This document shows, in pieces, positions 61,977 through 64,000 of a DNA stretch of 64,000 nt. The DNA is from Flagellimonas sp. CMM7 (GTDB lineage Bacteria; Bacteroidota; Bacteroidia; Flavobacteriales; Flavobacteriaceae): assembly GCF_021390195.1 (NCBI RefSeq), contig NZ_CP090003.1, forward strand, positions 1,476,001-1,540,000, read 5' to 3'. The translations under genes and the position numbers were made by a program. Position 1 is the first letter of the stretch; every line of letters begins with the position of its first letter. The notes under the pieces are model-generated. The model did no database searches, had not been told where the DNA came from, and worked only from the letters and a program-made list of their open reading frames with translations.

Positions 61977-63059
61977 CTATTTACTAGAATTGGCTTCTAA
62001 ATTTTCGATGTATTCCAAAATAGCATCAGTAATGGGTCTAGCGGTACCCATATCAAAATTGGAAAATACAAAGATGCTATAACCCGTTCCAAAGTGTTTC
62101 ACCCAATTTGTACTAGCTCCTCGGGCACCCCCAGCGATGCCAAAGACACTGCTTGGAAGTTCTTCACTTAATTCAACTGATCGGCTAAAAAAGAGCTTTA
62201 ACCCCCTTTCATTTAACAGATGCATCTTAACTAGTGCGTTCTCAAGTCTTAGAAAATCATTTACCGTCGAGTAACCTCCTCCAGCAGGAGTTCCTTTAAC
62301 AGGAATAATACTGGTATTGGCTATCAACTGACCTTTATTCTCTTGGTCAAAATACCCAATGGCTGCATTGTTCAAGGGTTTGTCACGTTCAAAAAGGCCA
62401 GTATTAAGCATGCCTGCTTTATCAAAGATATTCTGCTGAACAAAATCATCGTAAGTCATTCCAGAAACTTTTTCGATAATATGACCTAACACTTCATAAC
62501 CAGTATTGCTATATCCTTCCTGGGATCCAGGTTCAAACTCTAATGGAATATCTCTTATAAACTTCATGTAATCATCAAGACTTCTGAGATTAGACATATT
62601 AGTATTGAAATAGTCATTGTTCCAATAATGGCTCCATCCACTCTTGTGAAAAAGAAGATGTTGAATAGTCACTTTTGACCCTACCTCTTTTGGGAAAATA
62701 CTGGTATATGTGTCGATAGTTGCACTAAGATTAACCTCACCCCGTTCCAGAAGTTGCAGGATTGCAATTTTAGTAAATGCTTTGCCAAGGGAAGCTACAT
62801 TAAATTTTGTATTAACCCTGTTTGAAATATTTCTACTCCTATCTGATAATCCATATGCATTTTCAAAGAGTATTTTTCCTTCTTTAGCCAGCAAAATGGT
62901 GCCAGAGAACTTTTCGTTTTTAGTTACACTATCTAAAAAGGTTATTAGGCCGTTTGTATCTAGATTCTCTGAGGGTTTGGGTTTCTTATTTAAACTTAAA
63001 CAACTGTTTGTTATCAATAATAGCAAGCAAATTGAAGATGATTTCAGTATTTTTTTCAT
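61977..63059 (-). CDS. Serine hydrolase, beta-lactamase/penicillin-binding fold
   Basis: A 360-residue exported protein. The N-terminus is a signal peptide whose ITNSC (Cys20) is a weak lipobox. Catalytic SxxK is Ser90-Leu-Gly-Lys93, the YxN is YSN in EGYSNTGYEVLG, and an HFGTGYSI segment stands near the expected HxG position. It is a paralogue-type relative of the gene at 17519-18676. No substrate can be named. Confidence 0.82.
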   Translation of the reverse strand: MKKILKSSSICLLLLITNSCLSLNKKPKPSENLDTNGLITFLDSVTKNEKFSGTILLAKEGKILFENAYGLSDRSRNISNRVNTKFNVASLGKAFTKIAILQLLERGEVNLSATIDTYTSIFPKEVGSKVTIQHLLFHKSGWSHYWNNDYFNTNMSNLRSLDDYMKFIRDIPLEFEPGSQEGYSNTGYEVLGHIIEKVSGMTYDDFVQQNIFDKAGMLNTGLFERDKPLNNAAIGYFDQENKGQLIANTSIIPVKGTPAGGGYSTVNDFLRLENALVKMHLLNERGLKLFFSRSVELSEELPSSVFGIAGGARGASTNWVKHFGTGYSIFVFSNFDMGTARPITDAILEYIENLEANSSK

Positions 63060-63101
63060 ATCCTATAACAGTGTAATTAGTAATTTAAACTTATATACTG
63101 A

Positions 63102-63413
63102 CTATAATTCTTTAAATATATTTACTCCTACCTCTTTTCCCTGTTCAGAGGACATTTCAAATTCCTCCTTTAGAACAAGCTTGTTATTCTCGTTTGAAAT
63201 TTCGCAAATGGACGTTCCATGATCCATTATTCCATTTATTCTAATCTGACAATAACTAAAATGTAATCGGTCATTTTTTACATTACCTACCAGGTATCCC
63301 TTTCTAATCTCCCCTCCTGAATATTTTGCGGAAACTAATTCTAAGTCTTGCGTAAACTCAAATAGGGTATCCGAATTCACAATTCCATTTGGAGCTGTTT
63401 TTACCACATTCAT
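63102..63413 (-). CDS. Small protein of the mislabelled n-acetylglutamate synthase family
   Basis: About 103 residues from the ATG at 63413 (MNVVKTAPNGIVNSDTLFEF); a start at 63431 adds six residues. The pattern TLFEFTQDLELVSAKYSGGE, GYLVGNVKNDRLHFSYCQI, then SNENNKLVLKEEFE matches small beta-barrel proteins often called n-acetylglutamate synthase in databases. They lack any acetyltransferase motif and that name is not supported. Function unknown. Confidence 0.6.
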   Translation of the reverse strand: MNVVKTAPNGIVNSDTLFEFTQDLELVSAKYSGGEIRKGYLVGNVKNDRLHFSYCQIRINGIMDHGTSICEISNENNKLVLKEEFEMSSEQGKEVGVNIFKEL

Positions 63414-63488
63414 CCTAATATTTTGAAACATCCATCAAGTTTAATTTTATGGAATAAATAGCTAACCACTTTTTAGCGTACAATCAAA

Positions 63489-64000
63489 TTAATAGCTCAA
63501 GTACCACTTATAATTAGCATTTTGATCGTAGATTCTTTCATCAAGAGTGTCTTTGATTTTTATATCAAAATAAAACTCTTCCAGTCGTTTTTTTCCCGCT
63601 ACATAAAAGGTTACTTTTTGCTCCACAAACCCTTGGCCAAGTGGCTTAAAGTTGTCATAAACCACATCCACAGTTTTATCATCATCCGTCGTGTAAATTC
63701 TTCGCATACAATAAAAGTTATTGGCATGTAACCAAATTTGATTCTTTTCATTACCAATCACATAGACGGCTTGTTCCATGAATTCGTCTTTGCGAAATGT
63801 ATTGGTATCATAGCCATACTTTTGCAGTTTATCCAAAGACTCTTCTAATGAAATAAAGTACAGTCCTCCTTTAAAGACTAGATGGGCGGCTGGTTTTGCA
63901 ATTTTGCTAAAAAGAGTATCCTGTCTAAAATTATATGTAGAATCGTTTCTATAAATGGTGTAAATATTTTCTTTAATATCTCTATCAATTCTAAAATGAT
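63489..64000 (-). CDS. Hypothetical protein, partial (runs off the right edge)
   Basis: The frame is open from the stop at 63489 to the window's right end, so at least 170 codons belong to the gene and its start is outside. The part seen is rich in Tyr, Phe, Asp and Lys with strand-like stretches (IYTIYRNDSTYNF, HLVFKGGLYFI, VYVIGNEKNQIWLHANNFYC). Its general look is that of a DKNYY-like or WG-repeat-like surface protein, but I cannot name it. Confidence 0.6.
   Translation of the reverse strand, partial: HFRIDRDIKENIYTIYRNDSTYNFRQDTLFSKIAKPAAHLVFKGGLYFISLEESLDKLQKYGYDTNTFRKDEFMEQAVYVIGNEKNQIWLHANNFYCMRRIYTTDDDKTVDVVYDNFKPLGQGFVEQKVTFYVAGKKRLEEFYFDIKIKDTLDERIYDQNANYKWYLSY

Overview
The window is an AT-rich chromosomal segment from a member of the Flavobacteriaceae (Bacteroidota), probably a marine genus close to Muricauda/Allomuricauda or Maribacter; the genus is a guess from protein style. 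Supporting signs are promoters of the TTTG-N19..21-TAnnTTTG type, a Por/T9SS C-terminal sorting domain on an exported protein, a short tail-less SSB, the ligase-associated DEXH helicase/PdeM pair, DUF6428 beside ArsR, and Tex, YraN and DUF4199 proteins typical of the family. No rRNA operon, CRISPR array or complete prophage was seen. Most of the window is ordinary core genome; one stretch near 35.0-40.1 kb is accessory.

Layout. 1-3 kb: the end of a 2-hydroxyacid dehydrogenase gene, a membrane-anchored LuxR regulator and small DUF4199, DUF1801, VOC and TM2 genes. 3.0-4.8 kb: an arsenic operon (arsR, DUF6428, an ArsN-like acetyltransferase, thioredoxin-type arsC) with no efflux pump beside it. 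4.8-10 kb: a fused PlsC/GNAT lipid synthase of OlsF type, aspartokinase, an SSAT-like acetyltransferase, fructose-bisphosphatase and TerB. 10.1-17.4 kb: DNA repair (Lhr-like helicase with no standard start codon, PdeM, Mfd) and a Dph6-like PP-loop ATPase. 17.5-21.9 kb: minus-strand serine hydrolase, DUF3352-like protein, ACT protein, YraN. 22-25.3 kb: a DUF1800/DUF1501 pair, the second with both a Tat signal and a T9SS tail. 25.3-34.9 kb: metG, tex, an HDAC-like deacetylase, PAP2, ferritin, ssb and small proteins.

Accessory region, about 35.0-40.1 kb. It holds an unrecognised two-TM protein, an IS1595-type transposase whose promoter is built from a tandem 28-bp repeat, a tmRNA-like fragment, several orphan small ORFs, a HAD gene remnant and a family of dispersed repeats, two copies of which form a 34-nt inverted repeat around 4.27 kb.

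40.2-46.4 kb: a periplasmic IorAB-like molybdenum hydroxylase, a LytTR regulator and an alkylation-repair cluster in which Ada is split (AraC-MGMT, 2OG-Fe(II) oxygenase, separate Ada zinc domain), followed by a GNAT gene. 46.4-64 kb: glycerate kinase, SIMPL protein, a TetR/SDR pair with three matching operators, a VPS10-like BNR protein, a Qnr-like pentapeptide protein, a CBS protein, an M28 peptidase, an epimerase, L-threonine dehydrogenase, moaC/moaE and a serine hydrolase. MoaC and MoaE supply the cofactor that the IorAB-like enzyme needs. The last gene runs off the window.

All calls come from reading the sequence and from knowledge of the families. No database search was run.
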